DNA of 64,000 nucleotides from the NCBI GenBank assembly GCA_016210495.1, contig JACQUC010000217.1, positions 1-64,000 of the forward strand, given 5' to 3'. The stretch's first letter is position 1. Every line of letters begins with the position of its first letter. The stretch is from Chloroflexota bacterium. GTDB taxonomy: Bacteria > Chloroflexota > FW602-bin22 > JACPRP01. Positions 41,499-50,029 of the stretch are shown piece by piece. Position numbers and translations under genes: made by a program. The notes below the pieces were generated by a model that saw only the letters and a program-made list of their open reading frames with translations, did no database searches and was not told the DNA's origin.

Positions 41499-44216
41499 AT
41501 GCCTTGGGCAGTGCTTAGCGCCAGCTTGAGCCGCAAACTGTTTGTTTGCCTGCTCCTCATCCTGCTCCCAGTGATCGCCCTGGAGGCTTACAATCACGAC
41601 CAAGAGTCGACCCGCCTCGAGTCATCTGCCCTCGACCACCAAATGGGCATGACCAGGGCAATGGCCACGCTTGTCCAATCGGAAATGGAGCACGCTCGCG
41701 CGCTTGTGTCGCATCTGGCCCGCGATCCAGCTCTGCGCATGGGAGATCGCGCGCCAGTCAGAGCGTATCTCCAGGCCATAGCTCCTCTGCACTCCGAGTA
41801 TCTCGCCATCACTGTCCTTGCGCCCAGTGGCCTGGAATTGGCCAGTTCTCTGGTCGGGGACGAAGAACAGCCAACACTTGATGGCGCCATCCACGGGCAG
41901 TTTCTGCCTGCGACGCCCGGAGACCAGGTGGACATCTCCGGCGTCGTCCCGATAGCCAACGAGAAGCTCAAGAGTATGGGTAAGTTGGCCACGGCGATCG
42001 TTAGTGCGCAGATTCAAGACGGTTTGGCCGGAGGCGTGGCGGGACGAGTCCAGATCGCCCTTGATTTTGACCACTTCAGACATCTGGCCGAGAAGGCGCA
42101 GTTGGGCGAGGGGCAGGAGATATTCTTGACCGATCGTGAAGCGCGCCTTGCCTTCAGTATGGCCCGGCCGGCCTTGTCGTGGGACGAGCGAGACCTCTCC
42201 TGGTTTGAGCCCATCAAAGTCGCATTGCGCGGCATTCCAGGACGCTTTGCGTCCGTTAGCTCGCCGCTGGGCGACGCGCGCATGGTTGCCGTTCATCCGG
42301 TATCCGAATACGGCTGGGTGGTTGGCGTGAGTGTCGCCAGGCAGGTGGCCCTTGCTCCCGCGGCAGAACGCGTGCGCGCGCAGATGCTGGGCCTTGGTGG
42401 CGTGACAGTGATAGTCCTCCTCGTCGGCGCGGCGCTCGCATGGAACCTTGTTCACCCAATAGGAAAGATGGCAGATTGTGCCCAGGCCCTGGCGCGAGGC
42501 GAGCTATCTCGCAGGGTGCGCATTCGCACGGGTGACGAGCTGGAGTCGCTTGGCAACTGCTTCAACAACCTGGCCGACCAGTTGCACCGAGCAGTGGCCA
42601 GCCTGCAAGACAGGGAAAGACACTGGCGCGTAGTTACGACGGTGACACAGGCACTTGCCAGAGAGCTCGATCTTCAGCGTGCGGCGGAGGCCATCCTGTA
42701 CCAGACGCTTAGCACGCTTGGCGCCGATAGCGCTGGCGTCTGGGCGGTGGACTGGAGTCGGCGACGGCTCCAACTGTTGATACGGCGCGGTCCATCGCCG
42801 GTGCCCGCGAAAGCATTGGGCGAGATCCCTCTGGACGCGCCGTTCCTCGCCGCACGTGCCGCAGCCACTGGCGAGCTTCAGGTGGTGGAGGACACGTCGG
42901 TGCTGGCCCGCGAGTTCGTCGAGGTCCAGCCTTTGCCAGAGGCAAGGGGCGCGCGAAGTATCGTCGCCGTACCGCTTAGAGTTGGCACGCGCATCGTGGG
43001 GGTAATCAGCTACGTTAACCGCGAGCCTCGCCACTACTCCGAGCGCGAGCTCGAAACCATCCACGCCGTGGCCGGCATCTTCGCCGTAGCTATCGACAAT
43101 GCACGCCTATACCGGCATGCGGAGGAGTTGGCCAGGGCCGCGCGCAGCCACGCCGCGGAGTTGGACGCCGTCATCGATAATATGGCTGAAGGCGTTATTG
43201 TGGCCAACGTTCAGGGCGATGTAGTTCACATCAATCACAAGGCCCTTTCGATCCTTGGCTTCGGTCCGGGCGAGGCGACGCCCCGGCGCTTAGAGGATTT
43301 CTCGGCCCTGCTGGACATACGGTATCCTGACGGTCAGATCGTTCCGGCTGAGGAATGCCCCCTGATGCGCGCGCTGCGCGGGGAAGTGCTTACAGAGCAC
43401 GAGCTAGTCCTGAATGCGCGTGACGGCCGGCGGCGTGACCTGCTGCTGGGCGCAAGCTCGGTGCGGGATGAAAGCGGTCGTGTAGCGCTGGGCATCGTCG
43501 TCTTCCGAGATATCACGCCGCTGCGGGAAATGGAGCGTCAGCGGGAGGAGTTCGTGTCGGTCGTCGCGCACGACCTCCGCAGCGCTATCGCGGTCGTCCG
43601 CGGTTACGGCGATTACCTTATCAAACGAGCAGATGACCTGGGCATCTCCGAGCAGATCCGAGCCAAGATCGAGGTTATGGCTCGCGGCAGCAGGCGCCTC
43701 GAAAGAATGATATCCGACCTGCTAGACGTATCCCGCTTAGAGGCCAGACAATTGAAGGTGCAGAAGCAGTGGGTAGACATCGCGGCCCTGGCAAAGGGCC
43801 TGGTAGGCTACTCAGAGGAGCTGACCAAGGGTCACGCGGTGCGGCTGTCGATTCTCGGCGACGTGCCCAATATCCAGGCCGACTCGGGCCGATTGGAGCA
43901 GGTGTTTACGAACCTGTTGTCCAATGCCGCGAAATACTCCTACCCGGACTCGGAGATTCTGGTCCGGGTTGAGCCTGCGCCGGGTGAGGTAATCGTATCC
44001 GTGACCAACCTGGGACCGGGCATACCGCCTGAGGAAGTGCCGGAGCTGTTCACACGGTTCTACAGGACAAAGACCGCCGTGGCGGACCGAGTGCCGGGCC
44101 TTGGCCTTGGCTTATATATTGCCAAGGGACTGGTCGAGGCCCACGGCGGACGCATCTGGGTCGAAAGTGAGCCCGGCAAGTCCACCACGTTCCGATTTGC
44201 TCTACCAACCGCCTGA
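41499..44216 (+). CDS. Hybrid-sensing membrane histidine kinase (Cache-HAMP-GAF-PAS-HisKA-HATPase)
   Basis: A 905-residue sensor. TM1 is KLFVCLLLILLPVIALEA, followed by an extracellular Cache-type domain to about residue 290, TM2 (GLGGVTVIVLLVGAALAW) and HAMP (ARGELSRRVRIRTGDELESL). A GAF domain (about 395-545), a PAS domain (about 555-680), HisKA with the phospho-His in VVAHDLRSAIA (about residue 690) and an ATPase domain ending GLGLYIAKGLVEAHGG complete it. GGAGG lies eight bases before the ATG. No response regulator is adjacent, so the partner is elsewhere. It precedes the polysaccharide genes. Confidence 0.92.
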   Translation: MPWAVLSASLSRKLFVCLLLILLPVIALEAYNHDQESTRLESSALDHQMGMTRAMATLVQSEMEHARALVSHLARDPALRMGDRAPVRAYLQAIAPLHSEYLAITVLAPSGLELASSLVGDEEQPTLDGAIHGQFLPATPGDQVDISGVVPIANEKLKSMGKLATAIVSAQIQDGLAGGVAGRVQIALDFDHFRHLAEKAQLGEGQEIFLTDREARLAFSMARPALSWDERDLSWFEPIKVALRGIPGRFASVSSPLGDARMVAVHPVSEYGWVVGVSVARQVALAPAAERVRAQMLGLGGVTVIVLLVGAALAWNLVHPIGKMADCAQALARGELSRRVRIRTGDELESLGNCFNNLADQLHRAVASLQDRERHWRVVTTVTQALARELDLQRAAEAILYQTLSTLGADSAGVWAVDWSRRRLQLLIRRGPSPVPAKALGEIPLDAPFLAARAAATGELQVVEDTSVLAREFVEVQPLPEARGARSIVAVPLRVGTRIVGVISYVNREPRHYSERELETIHAVAGIFAVAIDNARLYRHAEELARAARSHAAELDAVIDNMAEGVIVANVQGDVVHINHKALSILGFGPGEATPRRLEDFSALLDIRYPDGQIVPAEECPLMRALRGEVLTEHELVLNARDGRRRDLLLGASSVRDESGRVALGIVVFRDITPLREMERQREEFVSVVAHDLRSAIAVVRGYGDYLIKRADDLGISEQIRAKIEVMARGSRRLERMISDLLDVSRLEARQLKVQKQWVDIAALAKGLVGYSEELTKGHAVRLSILGDVPNIQADSGRLEQVFTNLLSNAAKYSYPDSEILVRVEPAPGEVIVSVTNLGPGIPPEEVPELFTRFYRTKTAVADRVPGLGLGLYIAKGLVEAHGGRIWVESEPGKSTTFRFALPTA

Positions 44217-44235
44217 GACGGCTATGTCCCTCCGG

Positions 44236-44275
44236 ATGCGTAGGGGCGCACGTCCGCCCTGGGTGGGGTGGAGGA
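44236..44275. repeat. Short CGTAGGGGCG hairpin repeat
   Basis: CGTAGGGGCGCACG, CCGCCCTGGG and GGGGTGG tracts lie between the kinase and the GT2/sugar-transferase gene. A reduced copy of the dispersed core without terminal repeats. Confidence 0.5.
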
Positions 44276-44339
44276 GAGATAACTCCCCAATCTCGCACGC
44301 TACTCTTGAGGTGGCAAAGTTTCCTCGTGCGTGCGAGTG

Positions 44340-44348
44340 TGCTATACT
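44340..44348 (+). promoter_or_regulatory. Extended -10 promoter (TGCTATACT) of the GT2/sugar-transferase gene
   Basis: No -35 match at 17 bases. The start near 44355 fits GTG 44379, which has GGAAGGAAG upstream. Confidence 0.5.
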
Positions 44349-44378
44349 TCTGCCAGCAAACCCGGAAGGAAGCTCCTC

Positions 44379-45965
44379 GTGATATCCGTCATTGCGCCGG
44401 TCAGGAACGCGGCAGATCAGATGGTCGCGTGTCTGCGCTCTCTTGAAGATCAGTCCATTTCACGCGACCTCTACGAGGTGATCGTAGTCGACGACGGTTC
44501 GACGGATGGCACCGCTAAGGTGGTGCGCCGTCATCCGGGCGTCAAGCTTCTCCAGCAAGCCCATCTGGGCCCAGCCGCGGCGCGCAATCTCGGGGCACGA
44601 GCGGCCATGGGCCACCTGTTGCTCTTTGTGGACGCGGATTGTGTCCCGGCAAGGGATTGGATCGAGAGGATGGTCGAACCGTTACAGTCGCCGGAGATAG
44701 TCGCCGTCAAGGGGGCGTATCGATCCACGCAGCGTGAGCTGATCGCCAGGTTTGCGCAACTGGAGTACGAGGACAAGTACGATCATCTGCGAAAGAGCTT
44801 GCACATCGACTTCGTCGACACGTACTCCGCCGGCTATCGCGCCCGCGAGTTTCTGGACAACGGCGGTTTCGATGTCAGTTTCCCTGCCGCCAGTGTCGAG
44901 GATCAGGAGCTCTCCTTTCGCCTTGCCGAGAAGGGCTACAAGATGGTCTTTCATCCGCAGGCCATCGTGCACCATCAACACGTGAATTCCCTGGCACGGT
45001 ACCTGCGTCGCAAGTTCTGGATTGGCTATTGGAGAGTACTTATCCACAAGCTGCATCCGCAGAGAGTTCTTTCCGATACCCGCACTCCCCCCTCGCTGAG
45101 GATCCAGGTGCTGCTGATGGCTTTGCTGCTGCCCGCTTTGCTTGGCTCCCTATTTTCGGAAGCGTTGCAGATTGCCACCGCCGGCGTCCTGATGCTCTTG
45201 ATCGCGTCGACGATTCCGTTTGCCCTTAAGGCCGCAAGAAAGGATGTGTCCGTTGGCCTTGTCGCGCCGCTGGTTTTGCCACTGAGGGCGCTGGCTCTCG
45301 GCACGGGGCTGCTCTACGGCTACGCTTTCGGTAGTTTCGGCGGGCGACGGCTCGGTCCATCGGGCTTCCAACGGCTGGTGAAGCGATGCCTCGACGTCGT
45401 GCTATCGCTTTCTCTCTTGATGGTGCTGTCGCCGGCGATCCCTCTGATAGCTCTTGCGATCAGGCTGGATTCGATGGGACCGGTGTTGTTTGCGCAAGAT
45501 CGGGTGGGTGAAGGTGGCAAGGTCTTCAGGATCTACAAGTTTCGCTCGATGGTGGCCAACGCCCAGCAACTGTTGCCCGGCTTGCTTAACCTCAGCGAGC
45601 TGGACGAGCCGGCCTTCAAGATCGTGAACGATCCCAGAGTGACGCGTGTCGGCCGGCTGCTGCGCAAAGCGAGCTTGGATGAGATACCACAGCTTTTCAA
45701 CGTATTGCGCGGCGATATGAGCCTGGTCGGACCTCGTCCGGAGGAGGTCGAGGTCGTCAACCTGTACAGTGCCCACCAGCGGAAACGCCTGGTCGTTAAG
45801 CCGGGAATGACGGGCCCGATGCAGGTGAACGGCCGCGCAGACCTGCGGCTTGAAAAACGCATCGCCCTGGACCTGGACTACATCGAGAACTACTCACTGC
45901 GTAAAGACCTGAGCATTCTCCTCAAGACCATTCCCGCCGTGATCGCCCGCCGGGGAGCCTACTAA
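44379..45965 (+). CDS. Fusion of GT2 glycosyltransferase and polyprenyl-phosphate sugar-1-phosphate transferase
   Basis: A 528-residue fusion. Residues 1-240 are a GT-A family 2 transferase (VISVIAPVRNAADQM, VIVVDDGSTDGTAKV, LFVDADCVPARDW, ASVEDQELSFRL). Two or three hydrophobic segments follow. From about 325 there is a monotopic phosphoglycosyl transferase of the WcaJ/WbaP C-terminal type: KRCLDVVLSLSLLMVLSPA, IYKFRSMVANAQQL, RKASLDEIPQLFNVLRGDMS and VGPRPEEVE. The second part would start a glycan on undecaprenyl phosphate and the first add the next sugar. Joining both in one chain is uncommon. GTG start set by the promoter at 44340-44348. Confidence 0.88.
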   Translation: MISVIAPVRNAADQMVACLRSLEDQSISRDLYEVIVVDDGSTDGTAKVVRRHPGVKLLQQAHLGPAAARNLGARAAMGHLLLFVDADCVPARDWIERMVEPLQSPEIVAVKGAYRSTQRELIARFAQLEYEDKYDHLRKSLHIDFVDTYSAGYRAREFLDNGGFDVSFPAASVEDQELSFRLAEKGYKMVFHPQAIVHHQHVNSLARYLRRKFWIGYWRVLIHKLHPQRVLSDTRTPPSLRIQVLLMALLLPALLGSLFSEALQIATAGVLMLLIASTIPFALKAARKDVSVGLVAPLVLPLRALALGTGLLYGYAFGSFGGRRLGPSGFQRLVKRCLDVVLSLSLLMVLSPAIPLIALAIRLDSMGPVLFAQDRVGEGGKVFRIYKFRSMVANAQQLLPGLLNLSELDEPAFKIVNDPRVTRVGRLLRKASLDEIPQLFNVLRGDMSLVGPRPEEVEVVNLYSAHQRKRLVVKPGMTGPMQVNGRADLRLEKRIALDLDYIENYSLRKDLSILLKTIPAVIARRGAY

Positions 45966-46006
45966 GCACATCCGCACACCAAATGCCATCGGACCACCCG
46001 GTAGTT

Positions 46007-46052
46007 GGCCCCCTCGTAGGGACGTTGCATGCAACGTCCCTACGAGGGGGCC
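46007..46052. repeat. 46-bp perfect palindrome (GTAGGGACGTTGCA type)
   Basis: Two 23-base arms, beginning GGCCCCCTCGTAGGG, meet at TGCA with no unpaired loop. It lies between the convergent ends of the sugar-transferase fusion and the secreted protein gene. It could stop transcription both ways but has no T-run. A 28-bp copy of its centre lies at 49993-50020. Confidence 0.85.
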
Positions 46053-46093
46053 GCGCAGCAGCGATTGGTTCGCCCTATTTGCTAGTCGGCGGG

Positions 46094-48505
46094 TCAGTTC
46101 TTCATCAGGGCTGGCAGGTACAGGCTGTAGATGAATGATGTGTCGAGGGTAACCACCACCGGCGCCACGCTGGAGCGCGAGGTCTGGTTGTAGCTGTCGC
46201 GAATAATCGCGTAGACATACACCCTGGCTCTAGTATTGGTCGACCCTCTGATAGCGGTCGTGTTCCAGGAGTAGGAGATGTTGCCGGCCACACCGCTGGC
46301 GATGGGACGAAGCGTGCCCAAGCCGCCCGGGTTCAGCCCCCAGTACAGATCGACGACGGCGCCAGAATTGCCCCCAGCTTGCCAGGTAATACTGTACGTG
46401 TCGCCCGCCTCGTCGTCGGCAGTTAGCTTGACGTCATCCAGGTGAAACGTGGTCGCCGCCGGCACCTCGTTTGGATCGAAACGGAAGTACTTCACATCGC
46501 CCCGCCAGCCGTAGTCCAGGCCGGACTCCAGACTGACCCCCCTGAGGTCGAACGAGTAGGTGTTCCAACCCTCGTCGATGACGATGTCCTGCGTCACGGA
46601 AACATCCTGATCTAAGCCCAACGTCCACCAGATCACCCGCGCGACCCAACCTCCCGATGTGTCCTGTGCGCCGTCGAGCATGTAGCGAAACGTCAGGTAC
46701 TTGTATCTCCTGGAGTCGATACGCACCCCGCCGGCGTTGTTTGCGAGGTTCACGGCGGTGTTGAGGTACAGCCAGTTATCACTTTGTGGGAGCTCTTCGG
46801 GACGGATTATGGGCGTCCCGTATGTCGTGGCATTGAGGACGCCGCCGGTGAAGTCGTAGCCGTCCCGAATGTCGTCCTTTTTTGCATCGCCGGGGTTCTG
46901 GCCGTGGAGGGTCGATGCTGTCAGCAGGCTGGGCACATCGATCACCGAGGCCATATCCCACGCCCCACCAAGGCTGCCCAGTTGCGCTGTGGCATAGTCC
47001 TCTCCAGAGGTCATACTGGGCTTCGTTATAGAGATGTACGGCGCATCGTTGATGGTGATACGCCCCGGACTGAAAGCCACGGTCGCCGCGAGGTCGCCTT
47101 CTCCAGTCGGCGTGTTGCCGGTCGTCAGCGCCACCCAGTCGATGTCCCATTCCATTCCCGTTGTTGGGGGATCCCAGATGGGGTCGATGCGAATGTAACG
47201 AATCTGCTTACCGACCCATTGGCTGCCAATAGGGTTGCCGACTGAGTCGGTAAAGGTCCGCATGTCGACGGTGTACGTGTTCCAGCCCCCGGAGGTGTTT
47301 CGCACGATCCCTCCCCAAAAAGACTCGCTCTCCGTGTTGCCCCACCAGACGCCGAAGCCCTGCGGGCCGCCCGGCTTCCGAAGCCGGATCGACAGATTGT
47401 AAAACGTGCTGCCCTCGATGGGCATTGTGGGTGGAAAAGATAGAAGGATGTACGGGTTGTCGCGCGCCGTCGAGCTTACGCCAGACAGCACGGTACCATC
47501 AGCCGTGGTCGTGAACGTTGTCGTGGTTGCGTGGGGTGCCAGCGGCCCGCTCGTGTAGATGTCGACGTCGCCGGTGGTCTCGTTCATGTCCCAGGTGTTG
47601 CCCCTCACCATCGTCGCCCAGTCGGTGGTCGTCTCGGCCCTCACCCAGTAGTCGCCGGGCGCCAGAGCGGCCGTGCCGAAGCCATAGCTACCCTGCCCGG
47701 CCCGCAGATTCGTGGCGATGGTGGCGAAACGTCCGCCTGTGCTGGTATCGGTCGCGTACAGACTCACCCGCGCCGCGGGGTCCGTCGTCGTCCAGGTGAT
47801 GTTCTGCGTGGTGGCCGCCGTATCGAGCGGTGTCAGGCGCACCCAATCGATCTGGATTGTAACGCCGGCGGATGTGGTCGGATCGAGACGCAGGGCACGC
47901 ATGATGTTTCCCCAATCGCTATTACCGGCAAACCGTCCGATCGTCGCTAGGTTGATCACGTAGGTGTTCCAACCCGCGTAGACCCGCATTCCGTTGGAGT
48001 AGCCCCAGGATCCGAAGGTCTCGTCCGTCGCCCAATAGACTCGGGCGACGTCTGTCGCAGACGCGGCATCCAGGTACATTCGAAAGGAAAGCTGCTTGTA
48101 CCTGGCAGCGTCGATGGGATAATTCTTGCCCAGCTTGCCGACGTTCGCCGTACTGGGCCAGCCCGGAAACAGAAGATAGAGCTGTGGATTGCCCGGGGAT
48201 TTGGCGCCGTTGTTGGGGTTGGTATCTGTTCCCGAAACGGCGGTGAGAACCCCGCCGGCCACGCTTACGCTCGATAGGTTGTAGCTCCACTCCTTGCGGA
48301 TGTCAGTGATTTCGATCATATCCCAGGGATCGCCCAGGACAACCTTGGCAAAGTCGTCGGCTTCCGGAAGGGTCACCCCCGGCAGGGCCGGGGATGGGGT
48401 CACATCGGCAGCGCGGACGACGGGACCAGCCTGTGAAAACAACGCCATGGCCACGATCACGAGCAGCGCCACGACCACAGGCGCCTGCCGTCTAGGGCCC
48501 CCCAC
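46094..48505 (-). CDS. Secreted protein with three related beta-rich modules
   Basis: An 803-residue exported protein of unknown family. A signal peptide (QAPVVVALLVIVAMALFSQA, cleavage near VRA-AD) precedes three modules. Each opens with a WDM motif (GDPWDMIEITD, GNTWDMNETTG, GGAWDMASVID), then RYKQLSFRMYLD or RYKYLTFRYMLD, GWNTYVINL/GWNTYTVDM/GWNTYSFDL, and a closing RALRLDP/RYIRIDP/KYFRFDP strand. They look like galactose-binding or carbohydrate-binding folds. It ends SLYLPALMKN, a tail recurrent in Chloroflexota surface proteins. GTG 48505 has GGGGAG at seven bases. It is the last gene of the minus-strand polysaccharide set. Confidence 0.75.
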   Translation of the reverse strand: MGGPRRQAPVVVALLVIVAMALFSQAGPVVRAADVTPSPALPGVTLPEADDFAKVVLGDPWDMIEITDIRKEWSYNLSSVSVAGGVLTAVSGTDTNPNNGAKSPGNPQLYLLFPGWPSTANVGKLGKNYPIDAARYKQLSFRMYLDAASATDVARVYWATDETFGSWGYSNGMRVYAGWNTYVINLATIGRFAGNSDWGNIMRALRLDPTTSAGVTIQIDWVRLTPLDTAATTQNITWTTTDPAARVSLYATDTSTGGRFATIATNLRAGQGSYGFGTAALAPGDYWVRAETTTDWATMVRGNTWDMNETTGDVDIYTSGPLAPHATTTTFTTTADGTVLSGVSSTARDNPYILLSFPPTMPIEGSTFYNLSIRLRKPGGPQGFGVWWGNTESESFWGGIVRNTSGGWNTYTVDMRTFTDSVGNPIGSQWVGKQIRYIRIDPIWDPPTTGMEWDIDWVALTTGNTPTGEGDLAATVAFSPGRITINDAPYISITKPSMTSGEDYATAQLGSLGGAWDMASVIDVPSLLTASTLHGQNPGDAKKDDIRDGYDFTGGVLNATTYGTPIIRPEELPQSDNWLYLNTAVNLANNAGGVRIDSRRYKYLTFRYMLDGAQDTSGGWVARVIWWTLGLDQDVSVTQDIVIDEGWNTYSFDLRGVSLESGLDYGWRGDVKYFRFDPNEVPAATTFHLDDVKLTADDEAGDTYSITWQAGGNSGAVVDLYWGLNPGGLGTLRPIASGVAGNISYSWNTTAIRGSTNTRARVYVYAIIRDSYNQTSRSSVAPVVVTLDTSFIYSLYLPALMKN

Positions 48506-48726
48506 TACACGTCTCCCCAAGTGCTATCTACGCGGGCCATCAACTGCAGTGCCAGGCAGCACCCGCGCACTATCTGATTGGTCCGCTCCGACCGATCCTG
48601 ACAGACCTGGCGCCATACCCGTTGCCTGGCAACCGCGCGTATTAACCATACACGGGACAGAGCGATTGTGCAACTTCCGTGCCGAGGATGCGGTAGCCTT
48701 TTTAGGCTCCCCCAAAGGCACTACTC

Positions 48727-49965
48727 CTAATTTGCCTGGGCGAGCTTGTCTGGGGCCTTGCGTGGATTGGAGAGGAAATCGACAAGCGGTCTAACGGCCT
48801 GGTGCCAGGATAGCTTTTCTCGGACCTTGGCAAATCGCGGGCCGTAGGCCTCACGAAGGTTCGGGATCGCCAGCATTTCGTTCAGAGCGGCGACGACTTG
48901 ATCCACGCTCTTGTTGGCGACGACCTTGCCCAGCCCGAACTCCTCCACAACCTTGCTCCAACTGTCGCCTAGCGACGCTATAATCGGCAAGCCACACCAC
49001 ACGTAGTCCAGATACCTCGTGCGATAGGCGTACCGCATCTCGATGAAGTTCTGATGCAAACAGACGCCGATGTCGGCCTCGAGCAGGCAGTTGTGTCTGT
49101 CGCCATAGGGCACCCAGCGGTCGTTGAAGAACACGGTCTTATTGTACAGTCCGAGGTCCTTGCTCAACCTGACGGCATGCGCGTGCAAGCTGTTCCCCAA
49201 CACGGCTGCGATATCTGGATTAGGATGCTCGTTTCCCATAAAAAAGAGCTTGACGTCCTTGTGCTCAGTAGTAATCACTTTCATCGCCTGAATCAGGGTT
49301 AGCGGGTCGAGCCAGGGCCAAATGCCACCGCCCCAGATCACGAGTCTATCGTTTGCACCGATGCCTGAGCGCACGCCTTTCAGCACGGGACGAGTCAGTT
49401 GAGGCACCCCGTCTGACAGACCGAAGGGCACGACGTCGATCAGCTTCCGCAGAGACCGGTCGAACCGATAGTTGTACGGGTTGATGCGTCCGGTCGCGCT
49501 CAGCATACCCATCCAGTAGTCCCGCTGGCGTTCGTTGGCGCAAATAAAGAAGTCCCCCACGCTCAACTGCTCCACGATCACCGCCAGGTCGCGATTGTGG
49601 ACGTTGTGTCTCTCCGCCATGCTGCGGAAATCGTGCGCCTCCAGGTTCTCGATTACCAGTGGGTCATAAATGTCCACGATAAGTGGCTGGTCGATTTCTT
49701 TCACGAATGGGAAGTCGTGCAGGACGAAGCCCTGCATCAGTACGACGTCGCTTTGCTCGACCAGACGCTTCAGGGCGGCTCCGTCCGAGCCGTATGACTG
49801 GATCGTTATCCCCGAATCGGCAAGGCTGCAAGTGTTGGGGGTCGCCAGAGTCACGCTGGCGTGAGGGACTAGTGCCCGCGCTAGCTCCCAACTGCGAATA
49901 CCTGGGCCAGCCATACGGCTGTCGACTACGTCCGGCGATATTACCAGTAGCTTTACCGCTGTCAT
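48727..49965 (-). CDS. GT-B glycosyltransferase (GT4-like)
   Basis: A 412-residue glycosyltransferase. The opening KLLVISPDVVDSRMAGPGIR contains the AGPGIR loop, followed by IVDIYDPLVIENLE, DFFICANERQRDYW, WGGGIWPWLDPLTLI and a donor site near YLDYVWCGLPIIAS. It is clearly paralogous to the C-terminal half of the next gene upstream (50030-52537), sharing GDFFICANERQRDYW exactly. It probably adds one sugar to the surface glycan, but donor and acceptor are unknown. A 28-bp palindrome separates the two genes. Confidence 0.85.
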   Translation of the reverse strand: MTAVKLLVISPDVVDSRMAGPGIRSWELARALVPHASVTLATPNTCSLADSGITIQSYGSDGAALKRLVEQSDVVLMQGFVLHDFPFVKEIDQPLIVDIYDPLVIENLEAHDFRSMAERHNVHNRDLAVIVEQLSVGDFFICANERQRDYWMGMLSATGRINPYNYRFDRSLRKLIDVVPFGLSDGVPQLTRPVLKGVRSGIGANDRLVIWGGGIWPWLDPLTLIQAMKVITTEHKDVKLFFMGNEHPNPDIAAVLGNSLHAHAVRLSKDLGLYNKTVFFNDRWVPYGDRHNCLLEADIGVCLHQNFIEMRYAYRTRYLDYVWCGLPIIASLGDSWSKVVEEFGLGKVVANKSVDQVVAALNEMLAIPNLREAYGPRFAKVREKLSWHQAVRPLVDFLSNPRKAPDKLAQAN

Positions 49966-49992
49966 GTCAACGCCCCAGTGTCCCTAACGCCC

Positions 49993-50020
49993 GTAGGGAC
50001 GTTGCATGCAACGTCCCTAC
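49993..50020. repeat. 28-bp perfect palindrome
   Basis: Two 14-base arms, GTAGGGACGTTGCA and its complement. It equals the centre of the 46-bp palindrome at 46007-46052. It sits in the 64-base gap between the two glycosyltransferase genes. Confidence 0.85.
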
Positions 50021-50029
50021 AGGCACACC

